DNA of 64,000 bases. It comes from Methylobacterium bullatum. Its GTDB lineage: Bacteria > Pseudomonadota > Alphaproteobacteria > Rhizobiales > Beijerinckiaceae. Both the position numbers and the translations under genes were made by a program. The notes beneath the pieces are model-generated. The model saw nothing but the letters and a program-made list of their open reading frames with translations, ran no database searches and had not been told where the DNA came from. The DNA is taken from NCBI GenBank assembly GCA_902712845.1, contig LR743504.1:3508001-3572000 (forward strand), in the 5' to 3' direction. Shown here piece after piece: positions 41,182 to 48,972 of this stretch; the first letter of the stretch is position 1; each line of letters starts with the position of its first letter.

Positions 41182-42111
41182 ATGCATCCGTCCCGACGTG
41201 TGTTCCTGGCCGGTGCCGGCCTCGCTCCCCTGATGGTGCCGCTACTGCAGCACGCCGCGTCCCCGGCCCGTGCGGAGGAGGGCGGTCTGATCCGCCGCGC
41301 CATCCCTTCTTCCGGCGAGACGCTCCCCGCCATGGGGATCGGCACCTCGCGCCGCTACGAGGTCGAGCCGGTTCCCGAAAAGATCGCGCCCCTGCGCGAG
41401 GCGGTGCAGCGGTTCGTGGCGCTCGGCGGGTCGGTCATCGACACGGCGCCGAGCTACGGCACCGCTGAGGATGTCCTCGGCCAGATCCTGTCCCAGGACG
41501 GTCTGCGCGAGAAGGTGTTCCTCTGCAGCAAGGTCGGGGCACCCGGTCGCGAGGCCGGCGCGGCCGAGATCGCACGCTCCTTCCGCCGCATGGCCACCGA
41601 CAGGATCGATCTCGTCGCGGTCCACAACCTCAGTGACACGGCAACGAACCTCGCCACGCTGCGGGATCTGAAGGCCGAAAAGAAAATCCACTACATCGGC
41701 GTCACGGTCTGGCGCGATAGCCAGTTCGCGGATCTCGAGGCGGTGATGCGGCGTGAGACGATGGATTTCATCCAGGTCAATTACGCCCTCGACGACCGCC
41801 GCGCCGCGGAGCGCATCCTGCCGCTGGCGCAAGAGCGCGGCATGGCGGTGATGGTGAACGTACCCTTCGGACGCGACCGCCTGTTCAAAGCCGTGCAGGG
41901 GCGCGACCTGCCGCCCTGGACGGCGGAGTTCGGCTGCGCGAGCTGGCCGCAATTCTTCCTGAAATACGTCCTCGCCCACGAGGCCGTCACCTGCCCGATC
42001 CCCGGCATGGCCAAGGCGGCCTATGTCGAGGACAATCTCGGCGCGGCCCGTGGCCGGTTGCCCGATGCCGCCCAGCGAACCCGAATGGAGGCCTATGTCG
42101 ACGCGCTCTGA
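41182..42111 (+). CDS. Aldo/keto reductase with Tat-type signal
   Basis: A 309-residue aldo/keto reductase. The active-site set is complete: Asp and Tyr in VIDTAPSYGTAEDVLG, Lys in VFLCSKVGA and His in LVAVHNLSD. Residues 1-33 look like a twin-arginine leader (SRRVFLAGAGLAPLM, cleavage near ARA-E). That implies folded export with its NADP cofactor. It overlaps the next gene by 17 bases. The substrate is unknown; relatives are annotated as general oxidoreductases. Confidence 0.87.
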   Translation: MHPSRRVFLAGAGLAPLMVPLLQHAASPARAEEGGLIRRAIPSSGETLPAMGIGTSRRYEVEPVPEKIAPLREAVQRFVALGGSVIDTAPSYGTAEDVLGQILSQDGLREKVFLCSKVGAPGREAGAAEIARSFRRMATDRIDLVAVHNLSDTATNLATLRDLKAEKKIHYIGVTVWRDSQFADLEAVMRRETMDFIQVNYALDDRRAAERILPLAQERGMAVMVNVPFGRDRLFKAVQGRDLPPWTAEFGCASWPQFFLKYVLAHEAVTCPIPGMAKAAYVEDNLGAARGRLPDAAQRTRMEAYVDAL

Positions 42112-42844
42112 TGTCCTCAACCGCCGTGCCGTCGTCGCTCTCGCAGGCGGCTTTCTCGCCGCTTCGAGCCTTCTGGCATCACCCTGTCCCGCCTCGGCCC
42201 AGGCTAGACCGCAGCCGGTCCGTATCGGCATTATCGGGGCCGGCAATATCGGCGGCACGATCGGTGGCCTCTGGGCGAAGGCCGGCCACGAGGTGATGCT
42301 GTCTTCCCGTCACCCGGAGGAGCTGAAGGGCCTCATCGAGACGCTCGGGCCGAAGGCGAAGGCTGGCAGCCCGGCCGAAGCCATCGCGTTCGGCGACGTC
42401 ATCCTCGTCGCGGTGCCCTACAAGGCCTATCCGCAGCTGGCGCAGGACCATGGAGCCGCGCTCAAGGGCAAGGTGGTGATCGATGCCGGCAACGCGACCC
42501 AGGCCCGTGACGGAGAGGTCTACGGCGAGGTCCAGGCCAACGGCATCGCGGCGGTCTCGGCCAAGTACCTGAACGGGGCGAAGATCGTCCGGGCTTTCAA
42601 CGCGGCTAATTACAAGATCTTTGCCAAGAACGCCCATCGCGAGGGCGGACGCATGGCGATCCCCATCGCCGGGGACGATCCCGGGGCGCTCGCGATTGCC
42701 GCCCAACTCGTCAAGGATGCGGGCTTCGACCCGGTGGAGGTCGGGCCGCTGGCCAAGGCGGACACCTTCGCCATGGGCTCCCCCGGCTTCGGCCTCGACC
42801 TAACTGCGGAGGAATCGCGGGCGCGCCTCGGGGTCGCCCGTTGA
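42095..42844 (+). CDS. F420/NADP-oxidoreductase-like Rossmann protein with Tat-type leader
   Basis: A 249-residue protein from ATG 42095. It has a leader with NRRAVVALAGGFLAASSLLA (cleavage near ASA-Q) and then a dinucleotide-binding Rossmann fold, IGIIGAGNIGGTIGGLW, with HEVMLSSRHPEEL at the end of strand two, which suits NADP. VIDAGNATQARDG and FNAANYKIFAK are typical of the NADP oxidoreductase, coenzyme-F420-dependent family. Pairing with an exported aldo/keto reductase hints at a periplasmic NADP-linked couple, which is unusual. Confidence 0.82.
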   Translation: MSTRSDVLNRRAVVALAGGFLAASSLLASPCPASAQARPQPVRIGIIGAGNIGGTIGGLWAKAGHEVMLSSRHPEELKGLIETLGPKAKAGSPAEAIAFGDVILVAVPYKAYPQLAQDHGAALKGKVVIDAGNATQARDGEVYGEVQANGIAAVSAKYLNGAKIVRAFNAANYKIFAKNAHREGGRMAIPIAGDDPGALAIAAQLVKDAGFDPVEVGPLAKADTFAMGSPGFGLDLTAEESRARLGVAR

Positions 42845-42858
42845 GCCACGAGCCAGGG

Positions 42859-44223
42859 ATGGCGACCCTGCCTCCGGCCGGGAGCGGCTACGTCCCGCCC
42901 TGGCTGCGGCGGCTCATCGACGTGCGGGCGGAGGAGGTGCCCGCGCTCGCTTGGTCCTGGGCGTACATCTTCTCGATCCTGGCCGCCTACTACGTCCTCC
43001 GGCCGATCCGCGACCAGATGGGTGTCGCCAGCGGGATCGAGAACCTGCCCTGGCTGTTCACCGGCACCCTGGTCGGCATGCTGGCCCTCAACGTCCCCTT
43101 CGCCTGGCTGGTGAAGACCTTGCCGCGCGCCCGGTTCGTACCGCTGACCTACCGGTTCTTCGCCGCCAACATCGTGCTGTTCGCCGGAGCGCTCTACCTC
43201 GCCGGGCCGGAGGGCGACATCTGGATCGGCCGGGCCTTCTTCATCTGGCTCTCGATCTTCAACCTGTTCGTGGTCTCGGTGTTCTGGGCCACCATCGTCG
43301 ATGTGTTCTCCACCGAGCAGGGCAAGCGCCTGTTCGGCTTCATCGCCGCCGGCGCGACCCTCGGGGCGATCGCCGGATCGGCGACGACGGCGATCCTCGC
43401 CCGAGACGTGCCGACCTGGGCGCTCCTCATCGGCGCGGCCCTGCTCCTCGAGGCGGCGGTGTTCAGCATGCGCGGTCTCGCGCGCCTGTCCGACCGCCTG
43501 AACCGGGCTCCCGTCACGGGCGACGCCGCCCCGTCGGAGGCGATCGGCGGCAGCGCCTTCGCGGGCATCACCCGCACGATCCAATCGCCCTACCTGCTCA
43601 ATATCGGGCTGTTCCTGCTGCTGTTCTCGGTGACCTCGACCTTCCTGTATTTCGAGCAGGCCGGCATCGCCAAGCGCAGCTTCCCCGATCGCGGCTCGCA
43701 GACGGCCTTCTTCGCCAGCGTCGACCTGCTGGTGAATCTGCTCACCCTCGGCGTGCAGTTCTTCCTCACCGGCCGGATCGTGCGGCGCATCGGGGTCGGC
43801 CCCGCCCTCGCGCTCCTGCCGGCGGCGAGCATCCTCGGATTCGCGGCGCTCGCCCTCTCGCCCACGATCACGGCCATCGTCGCGTTCCAAGTCTTCCGGC
43901 GGGCCGGCAACTTCGCCATCGCCCGGCCGATCCGCGAGGTGCTGTTCACGGTCGTCCCGCGTGAGGATCGCTACAAGGCGAAGAACTTCATCGACACTGT
44001 GGTCTACCGCACCGGCGACCAGATCGGCGCCTGGTCTTTCCAGGGGATCGCGGCCCTCGGCCTCGGTTCGACGGCCGTGGCGGTCGCGGCGGTGCCGCTC
44101 TCGGCGGCCTGGCTCCTGAACAGCCTATGGCTCGGCCGTCGCCAGGAGGCGAGGCGGGTCGCGATGGAGGAGGCAGAAGGCTCCGACAGGAATCGGGCGA
44201 CCGGGCCGTCGCGCGACCGCTGA
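42859..44223 (+). CDS. ATP/ADP-antiporter (Tlc)-like or MFS transporter
   Basis: A 454-residue inner-membrane protein with about eleven or twelve hydrophobic segments. WSWAYIFSILAAYYVLRPIR near the N-terminus is typical of NTP/NDP exchange carriers found in free-living bacteria. RRAGNFAIARPIREVLFTVV and EDRYKAKNFIDTVVYRTGDQ near residues 355-395 also fit. The ATG at 42859 has AGGG next to it; a TTG at 42841 overlapping the upstream stop is an alternative and would give 460 residues. Its place behind two Tat-type oxidoreductases raises the idea of nucleotide supply to the periplasm, without proof. Confidence 0.82.
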   Translation: MATLPPAGSGYVPPWLRRLIDVRAEEVPALAWSWAYIFSILAAYYVLRPIRDQMGVASGIENLPWLFTGTLVGMLALNVPFAWLVKTLPRARFVPLTYRFFAANIVLFAGALYLAGPEGDIWIGRAFFIWLSIFNLFVVSVFWATIVDVFSTEQGKRLFGFIAAGATLGAIAGSATTAILARDVPTWALLIGAALLLEAAVFSMRGLARLSDRLNRAPVTGDAAPSEAIGGSAFAGITRTIQSPYLLNIGLFLLLFSVTSTFLYFEQAGIAKRSFPDRGSQTAFFASVDLLVNLLTLGVQFFLTGRIVRRIGVGPALALLPAASILGFAALALSPTITAIVAFQVFRRAGNFAIARPIREVLFTVVPREDRYKAKNFIDTVVYRTGDQIGAWSFQGIAALGLGSTAVAVAAVPLSAAWLLNSLWLGRRQEARRVAMEEAEGSDRNRATGPSRDR

Positions 44224-44245
44224 CTTCGACATTCGAGGAGCCGTT

Positions 44246-44713
44246 ATGTCCGCAGCCAAGCCAGCCATCCTGTTCGTGTGCCTGGGCAACATCTGTCGCT
44301 CGCCCCTGGCGGAGGCCGCGTTCCGCCTGGAGGCCGAGCGGGCGGGCCTCGACGCCGAGGTCGATTCGGCCGGCACCGGCGGCTGGCATGCGGGCGAACC
44401 GCCCGACCCGCGTGCCCAGACCGTCGCCCGGCGCAACGGCGTCGACATCTCCGGCTACCGTGCGCGTCAGGTCGAGCCGGCGGATTTTGCCCGTTTCAGC
44501 CACATCGTCGCCCTCGATGGCGACAATCTCGCCGTGCTGCGCCGGCTTCGTCCGACAGAGGGCGCCGCGTTGTCGCTTCTCCTCGACCATGTGCCCGGGC
44601 GCAGGGGCGAGGCGGTCGCCGATCCTTATTACGGCGCCGATGCAGGGTTTGACGCCACCTGGGCCGACGTGACCCTGGGCGCCCGCCACCTCGTGCGCGC
44701 GCTCAAGGCATGA
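44246..44713 (+). CDS. Low-molecular-weight protein-tyrosine phosphatase
   Basis: A 155-residue phosphatase with the complete P-loop VCLGNICRSPLAEA (catalytic Cys12, Arg18) and the general-acid motif DPYYGAD. GAGGAG precedes the ATG. Substrates of bacterial family members include tyrosine kinases of exopolysaccharide assembly; none is nearby. The stop overlaps the start of a fructosamine-kinase gene, as seen in several Alphaproteobacteria. Confidence 0.93.
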   Translation: MSAAKPAILFVCLGNICRSPLAEAAFRLEAERAGLDAEVDSAGTGGWHAGEPPDPRAQTVARRNGVDISGYRARQVEPADFARFSHIVALDGDNLAVLRRLRPTEGAALSLLLDHVPGRRGEAVADPYYGADAGFDATWADVTLGARHLVRALKA

Positions 44714-45510
44714 TGCCACTGGCAGAGCGTGGAGCGGCATTGCTCGGGCGCCGTCTGGTGCGGGCCGAACCCATGAGCGGCGGCGACCTCTCCGGCCTCG
44801 TGCGGATCATGCTCGACGACGGCAGCGCGGCGATCGTCAAGGACGGACCCGATCCGCCGACGGAGGCCGGGATGCTCCGCGCGATCCGCGCCGCCGGCAT
44901 CCCCGCGCCGGAGGTGTTCGCGGCCGACCTGCGCACCCTCGTGATCGAGCCCATACCGGCCGGCGTCGGCAACGCGGATGCGGATCTCGGCCGCGTGATG
45001 GCGCGCCTCCATGCCGTGACCGGCGAACGTTACGGCTGGACCCGTGATTACGCCTTCGGGACGGTGCGGATCGACAATCACGGAAGCGAGGATTGGCCCG
45101 ACTTCTGGGCCGAGCGCCGACTGCTCTGCCACGCTCCTCATCTCGACCCCACGCTCAGGCGAAGGATCGAGGCCCTGGCGAGGGCGCTCCCCGAGCGTCT
45201 GCCGGCCCGTCCGCGTCCGTCCCTGCTGCATGGCGACCTGTGGAGCGGCAACATCCTCACCGATGGCGGCCGCGTTTCCGGGCTCATCGACCCCGCCTGC
45301 TATCACGGCCATGCCGAGGTGGACCTCGCCATGCTGTCCCTGTTCGGCGCGCCCGGCCCCGCCTTTCGCGAGGCGTATGGCGAGGCCGAACCGGGCATGG
45401 TGGAGCGCTGGGCGATCTACCGCTTGTGGCCGGCTCTGGTGCATCTGCGCCTGTTCGGATCGGGCTACCGCTCCATGGTCGAAGCGCTGCTCGACGCCAC
45501 CGGCTGCTGA
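44710..45510 (+). CDS. Fructosamine-3-kinase family protein
   Basis: A 266-residue protein of the FN3K/APH fold. LLHGDLWSGNILTDGG contains the catalytic Asp and Asn, and VSGLIDPACYHGHAEVDLAM is the diagnostic metal-binding stretch. It would phosphorylate fructosamine or ribulosamine adducts on proteins so that they break down (deglycation). Its coupling to the low-molecular-weight phosphatase (ATGA overlap) agrees with a role in ribulosamine-5-phosphate metabolism suggested for some bacteria. Confidence 0.9.
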   Translation: MMPLAERGAALLGRRLVRAEPMSGGDLSGLVRIMLDDGSAAIVKDGPDPPTEAGMLRAIRAAGIPAPEVFAADLRTLVIEPIPAGVGNADADLGRVMARLHAVTGERYGWTRDYAFGTVRIDNHGSEDWPDFWAERRLLCHAPHLDPTLRRRIEALARALPERLPARPRPSLLHGDLWSGNILTDGGRVSGLIDPACYHGHAEVDLAMLSLFGAPGPAFREAYGEAEPGMVERWAIYRLWPALVHLRLFGSGYRSMVEALLDATGC

Positions 45511-45702
45511 AATCTCCGCACGTCCCATCGGACCGGAAGCGCGGCGCTCTTCGCGCGCCTCGAACCGCGCCTCGAACCTTGCGTTTTCAGGGCCGATCCC
45601 CGACAACCCGGCAAGCTTCGGCGCTGGCGTCCGGCTCCTTCCGAATGTCCGGATGAGGCGGAGGGGCGCCTACGGTCGATGCGGCGAGGGAAGACGAAAC
45701 CC

Positions 45703-46365
45703 ATGCTCGATTACGCGCAGGCGCGACGCCTCATGGTGGATTGTCAGTTGCGGACTTTCGACGTCAACGACATCCCGGTCCTCGACGCTTTCGAAGCCGT
45801 GCCGCGCGAGCGCTTCGTCCCCCAAGGGCGCGAGGACTTCGCCTATATCGACCAATCCCTGCGCATCACCGGGCAGGATCCGGCGACGGATCGCGTTATC
45901 CCGGCGCCGATGCTTCTCGCACGCATGATTCAGGCGCTGCAACTCGCGCCGGGGAAGGTCGCCCTCGACGTCGCCACCGGCTACGGCTACGCCGCCGCCA
46001 TCATGCGGCAGCTTGGAGCGCGGGTGGTCGCCCTCGAATCCGACGACGCCCTGGCCGCCGAGGCGGAGGGCCGCCTGTCGGCAACGGACGGAATCGAGAT
46101 CGTTCGCGGCCCCCTGCAGGCGGGCGCGGCGAAGGCGGGACCGTTCGACGCCATCCTCGTCAATGGCCGCGTCGAGACGCGGCCCCAATCCCTCCTCGAC
46201 CAGCTGAAGGATGGCGGACGCCTCGCCTGCGTGATGGGCCGCGACAAGGCGGCGAAGGCCACCCTGTTCGTCCGGACCGGGGACGCGTTCGGTGCGCGTC
46301 CGCTCTTCGATGCGTCGCTGCCCGCCCTGTCGGCCTTCAGTCCGGAATCCAGCTTTTCCTTCTGA
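45703..46365 (+). CDS. pcm: Protein-L-isoaspartate O-methyltransferase-like protein
   Basis: A 220-residue methyltransferase. LRTFDVNDIPVLDAFEAVPR and RFVPQGREDFAYID are the family N-terminus, and LDVATGYGYAAAIMRQLGA is the SAM-binding motif. The start at 45703 (MLDYAQ) is the usual one; an in-frame ATG eight codons upstream is possible. It lies upstream of tolC, an order conserved in Hyphomicrobiales. It repairs isoaspartyl residues or, as suggested for this subgroup, has a different methyl acceptor. Confidence 0.9.
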   Translation: MLDYAQARRLMVDCQLRTFDVNDIPVLDAFEAVPRERFVPQGREDFAYIDQSLRITGQDPATDRVIPAPMLLARMIQALQLAPGKVALDVATGYGYAAAIMRQLGARVVALESDDALAAEAEGRLSATDGIEIVRGPLQAGAAKAGPFDAILVNGRVETRPQSLLDQLKDGGRLACVMGRDKAAKATLFVRTGDAFGARPLFDASLPALSAFSPESSFSF

Positions 46366-46389
46366 GCGGGTCCGGCAAAAGCGGTCGCC

Positions 46390-46408
46390 GGTTTCGCGTC
46401 CCGAAACC
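46390..46408 (+). terminator. Weak hairpin after pcm
   Basis: GGTTTCG (46390-46396) pairs with CGAAACC (46402-46408), 24 bases after the pcm stop. The T-run is missing. The remaining spacer to tolC (to 46655) shows no gene and should carry the tolC promoter. Confidence 0.35.
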
Positions 46409-46655
46409 CGCGACTCTCCAAAGGCCTGAGCGAGGGGAAGCGTTGGCCTGCCCATGCGAACCAGTTTGGCGGGGAGGGCAGGTGTCGCTTTTATGCGGCA
46501 CTGCGCCATCAATCTCGTGCCTAATCCCTCTCCGCCGATGCCCTGAAGCACAACCTCCGCTAAGCTGACCTGTGAGGCGGGCAATCCGGATGGCACCCTA
46601 GGCGCTATGGCTGTGATGAACAGCCGACCGGTTCATCGAGAAACCGCAAGGGCAG

Positions 46656-48050
46656 ATGGACGTGAGACAACGCAAACTTGCGAAAAGCTTCCGGCTACGG
46701 CTGGGTGGCTTCGCCGCGCTGACGCTCGCCGCCGCCTCTCCGGCCGTGGCCGAGACGCTGGATAGCGCGCTGGCCCGTGCCTATGGCGCCAACCCCGCGC
46801 TGAACGCGTCGCGGGCGGGACTGCGCGCCACCGACGAGAACGTCGCGCAGGCCAAGTCCGGCTACCGTCCCACCGTGAGCCTCGACGCCGATATCGGCCT
46901 CAGCCAGTTTCAGGGCCGCATCGGCGGCGCGTCCCTCAATCAGGCGACCAGGCCCGGCGGCGCCGGGCTGACGATCAACCAGACCCTGTTCAACGGCTTT
47001 CAGACCGACAACCAGACCCGCCGCGCCGAATCGGACGTGCTCGGAACGCGCGAATCGCTGCGCTCCACCGAGATGACGACCCTGTTCAACGCCGCCCAGA
47101 TCTACATGTCGGTCCTGAGCGACACGGCGACCCTGGAGCTTCGCCGCAACAACGTCGAGGTGCTGGAAGAGCAGCTGCGCCAGACCCGCGATCGCTTCAA
47201 TGTCGGCGAGGTCACCCGGACCGACGTGGCCCAGGCCGAGGCCCGCCTCGCCGGCGCGCGCTCCGACGTCAGCGGCGCGGAGGCCAATCTGCGCGCCAGC
47301 ATCGGCACCTATCGGCGCATCATCGGCGTCGAGCCGCGCCAGCTCGCGCCGGGACGGCCCCTCGACCGGTTCGTGCCGCCGAACCTCGACAGCGCCATCT
47401 CCATCGGCCTGAAGGAACACCCGCAGATCCTGTCCTCGATGCACGCGGTGGACGTGGCCGAGGCGCAGGTGAAGATCTTCGAGGGCCAGCTCGCTCCGAG
47501 CGCTGCCCTGCAGGGCAGCGTCCAGCAGCGCTACGACACGCAGTTCCCGGGCGATAACGGCGTGACCGCCTCCATCGTCGGCCGCATCTCTGTTCCGCTG
47601 TACGAGGGCGGCCAGACCTATTCGCAGATCCGCCAGGCCAAGGAGCTGGTCGGCCAGGCCCGCATCAACGTCGAGGACATCCGCGACCAGGTCCGTTCGG
47701 CCATCGTCACCGCCTGGGGCCGGCTGGAAGCGGCCAAGGCGCAGGTCATCGCATCGCAGGCCCAGGTTCAGGCCAACGAAGTGGCGTTGAACGGCGTGCG
47801 CGAGGAAGCCCGCGTCGGCCAGCGCACCACCCTCGACGTCCTGAACGCCCAGCAGGAACTCCTGAACTCGCGCGTGAACCTCATTCTCGCCCAGCGCGAC
47901 CGGGTGGTGAACTCCTATGGCGTGGTCCAGACCGTGGGCCGCCTGACCGTGCGCTTCACCGCGATTCCGGTCGTGGCCTACAGCCCGAAGGAGCATTTCG
48001 ACCAGATCAAGGACCTCTGGTACGGCGTGCGCACGCCCGACGGGCGCTAG
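46656..48050 (+). CDS. tolC: TolC-family outer-membrane efflux/type I secretion channel
   Basis: A 464-residue outer-membrane protein. Signal peptide about 1-32 (LGGFAALTLAAASPAVA-E). The two structural repeats of TolC are visible: ETLDSALARAYGANPALNAS and the coiled helices with FNVGEVTRTDVAQAEARLAG in the first, and GVREEARVGQRTTLDVLNAQ in the second. It serves tripartite pumps and type I secretion. The giant RTX protein 4.5 kb downstream would need such a channel; the ABC and adaptor partners are not in the window. Confidence 0.93.
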   Translation: MDVRQRKLAKSFRLRLGGFAALTLAAASPAVAETLDSALARAYGANPALNASRAGLRATDENVAQAKSGYRPTVSLDADIGLSQFQGRIGGASLNQATRPGGAGLTINQTLFNGFQTDNQTRRAESDVLGTRESLRSTEMTTLFNAAQIYMSVLSDTATLELRRNNVEVLEEQLRQTRDRFNVGEVTRTDVAQAEARLAGARSDVSGAEANLRASIGTYRRIIGVEPRQLAPGRPLDRFVPPNLDSAISIGLKEHPQILSSMHAVDVAEAQVKIFEGQLAPSAALQGSVQQRYDTQFPGDNGVTASIVGRISVPLYEGGQTYSQIRQAKELVGQARINVEDIRDQVRSAIVTAWGRLEAAKAQVIASQAQVQANEVALNGVREEARVGQRTTLDVLNAQQELLNSRVNLILAQRDRVVNSYGVVQTVGRLTVRFTAIPVVAYSPKEHFDQIKDLWYGVRTPDGR

Positions 48051-48051
48051 A

Positions 48052-48092
48052 GCGCTCGTCGCCGAATTGGATGCCGGTTCGGCGACGAGCGC
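48052..48092 (+). terminator. Terminator hairpin of tolC
   Basis: GCGCTCGTCGCCGAA (48052-48066) and TTCGGCGACGAGCGC (48078-48092) form a perfect 15-base stem with an 11-base loop, one base after the tolC stop. There is no T-tract. Its stability makes termination or 3-prime protection likely. Confidence 0.7.
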
Positions 48093-48285
48093 GGCGAAAC
48101 GAAGGACCAGAGCCGCGCCCGCCCCACCGTGGTCGAGCGCAGCTCCGGGGAGGCGCAAAGAACCTGCGAGGCGCCGGTGTTATCCTGTGCCTTGCGCCCG
48201 GCCGGTGCTTGTTTCCGGCACCCGTGGTGAAATACTCAGAGTGACCGAAATACTTCCTTAACCATGTGACCCGAGCGTCGTCCGG

Positions 48286-48887
48286 ATGAGTGCAGCGAGC
48301 CCCAAGGCGCCGGACAAGGCCCCGGAACCCTCCATGGAGGAGATCCTGGCGTCCATTCGCCGGATCATCGCCGACGACCAGAACGCCAAGGCGGAAGTTG
48401 TCGCGCCGGTACGCTCCCCTCCGCCGCAGCCGGAGAACGACGACGTCCTCGACCTCGCCGAGGTCGCACAGCCGCGCAAGCCCCAGCCCGCTCCCATCGA
48501 GGAACCGGAGATCGACTTCGCCGAGAGCGGCCAGATCGATTTCGACTCGATTTCCTTCGACGACGACGAGCCCGAACCGGAGCCCCTGCCGCCGCCACCG
48601 GTGGTGCGTCAGCCCGACCCGCCCCGCGCAGCCCCCGCCCTGAGCCGGTGGAGGCCCCGCGCGAGAGCCTGAAGCAGCGCCTCGTTTCCGACATCACCGA
48701 TGCCAGCGTCGGCCATGCGTTCCAGCTTCTCGCCGGTACGAGGGTGAGCCAGAATGCCCGGACCATCGAGGACATGGTGCAGGACATGCTCCGGCCGATG
48801 CTGCAATCCTGGCTCGACGACAACCTGCCGGGCATGGTCGAACGCCTGGTCCGCGCCGAGATCGAGCGCGTGGCGCGGGGCCGCTGA
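48286..48887 (+). pseudogene. popZ: Polar organising protein PopZ (DUF2497), frameshifted
   Basis: The N-terminal conserved helix is in frame 1 (EPSMEEILASIRRIIADDQN, residues about 14-33), followed by a Pro/Asp/Glu-rich spacer. The C-terminal oligomerisation helices are in frame 3 (NARTIEDMVQDMLRPMLQSW, then LVRAEIERVARGR). In homologues both lie in one protein. Adding one C in the C-rich run 48631-48640 joins the frames as AAPAPEPVEA and gives about 200 residues. A half CtrA site TTAACCAT (48258-48265) lies before the start. PopZ organises poles and chromosome anchoring, so a sequence error is more likely than real loss. Confidence 0.85.
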
Positions 48888-48972
48888 CCGCCCTGCGATG
48901 TTGACGCGAGGGGCGTGACGGGGTGAAAGCGGGCCGACGCCCGCCCCGCACGAACTGGCCCGACGCAAGCCC

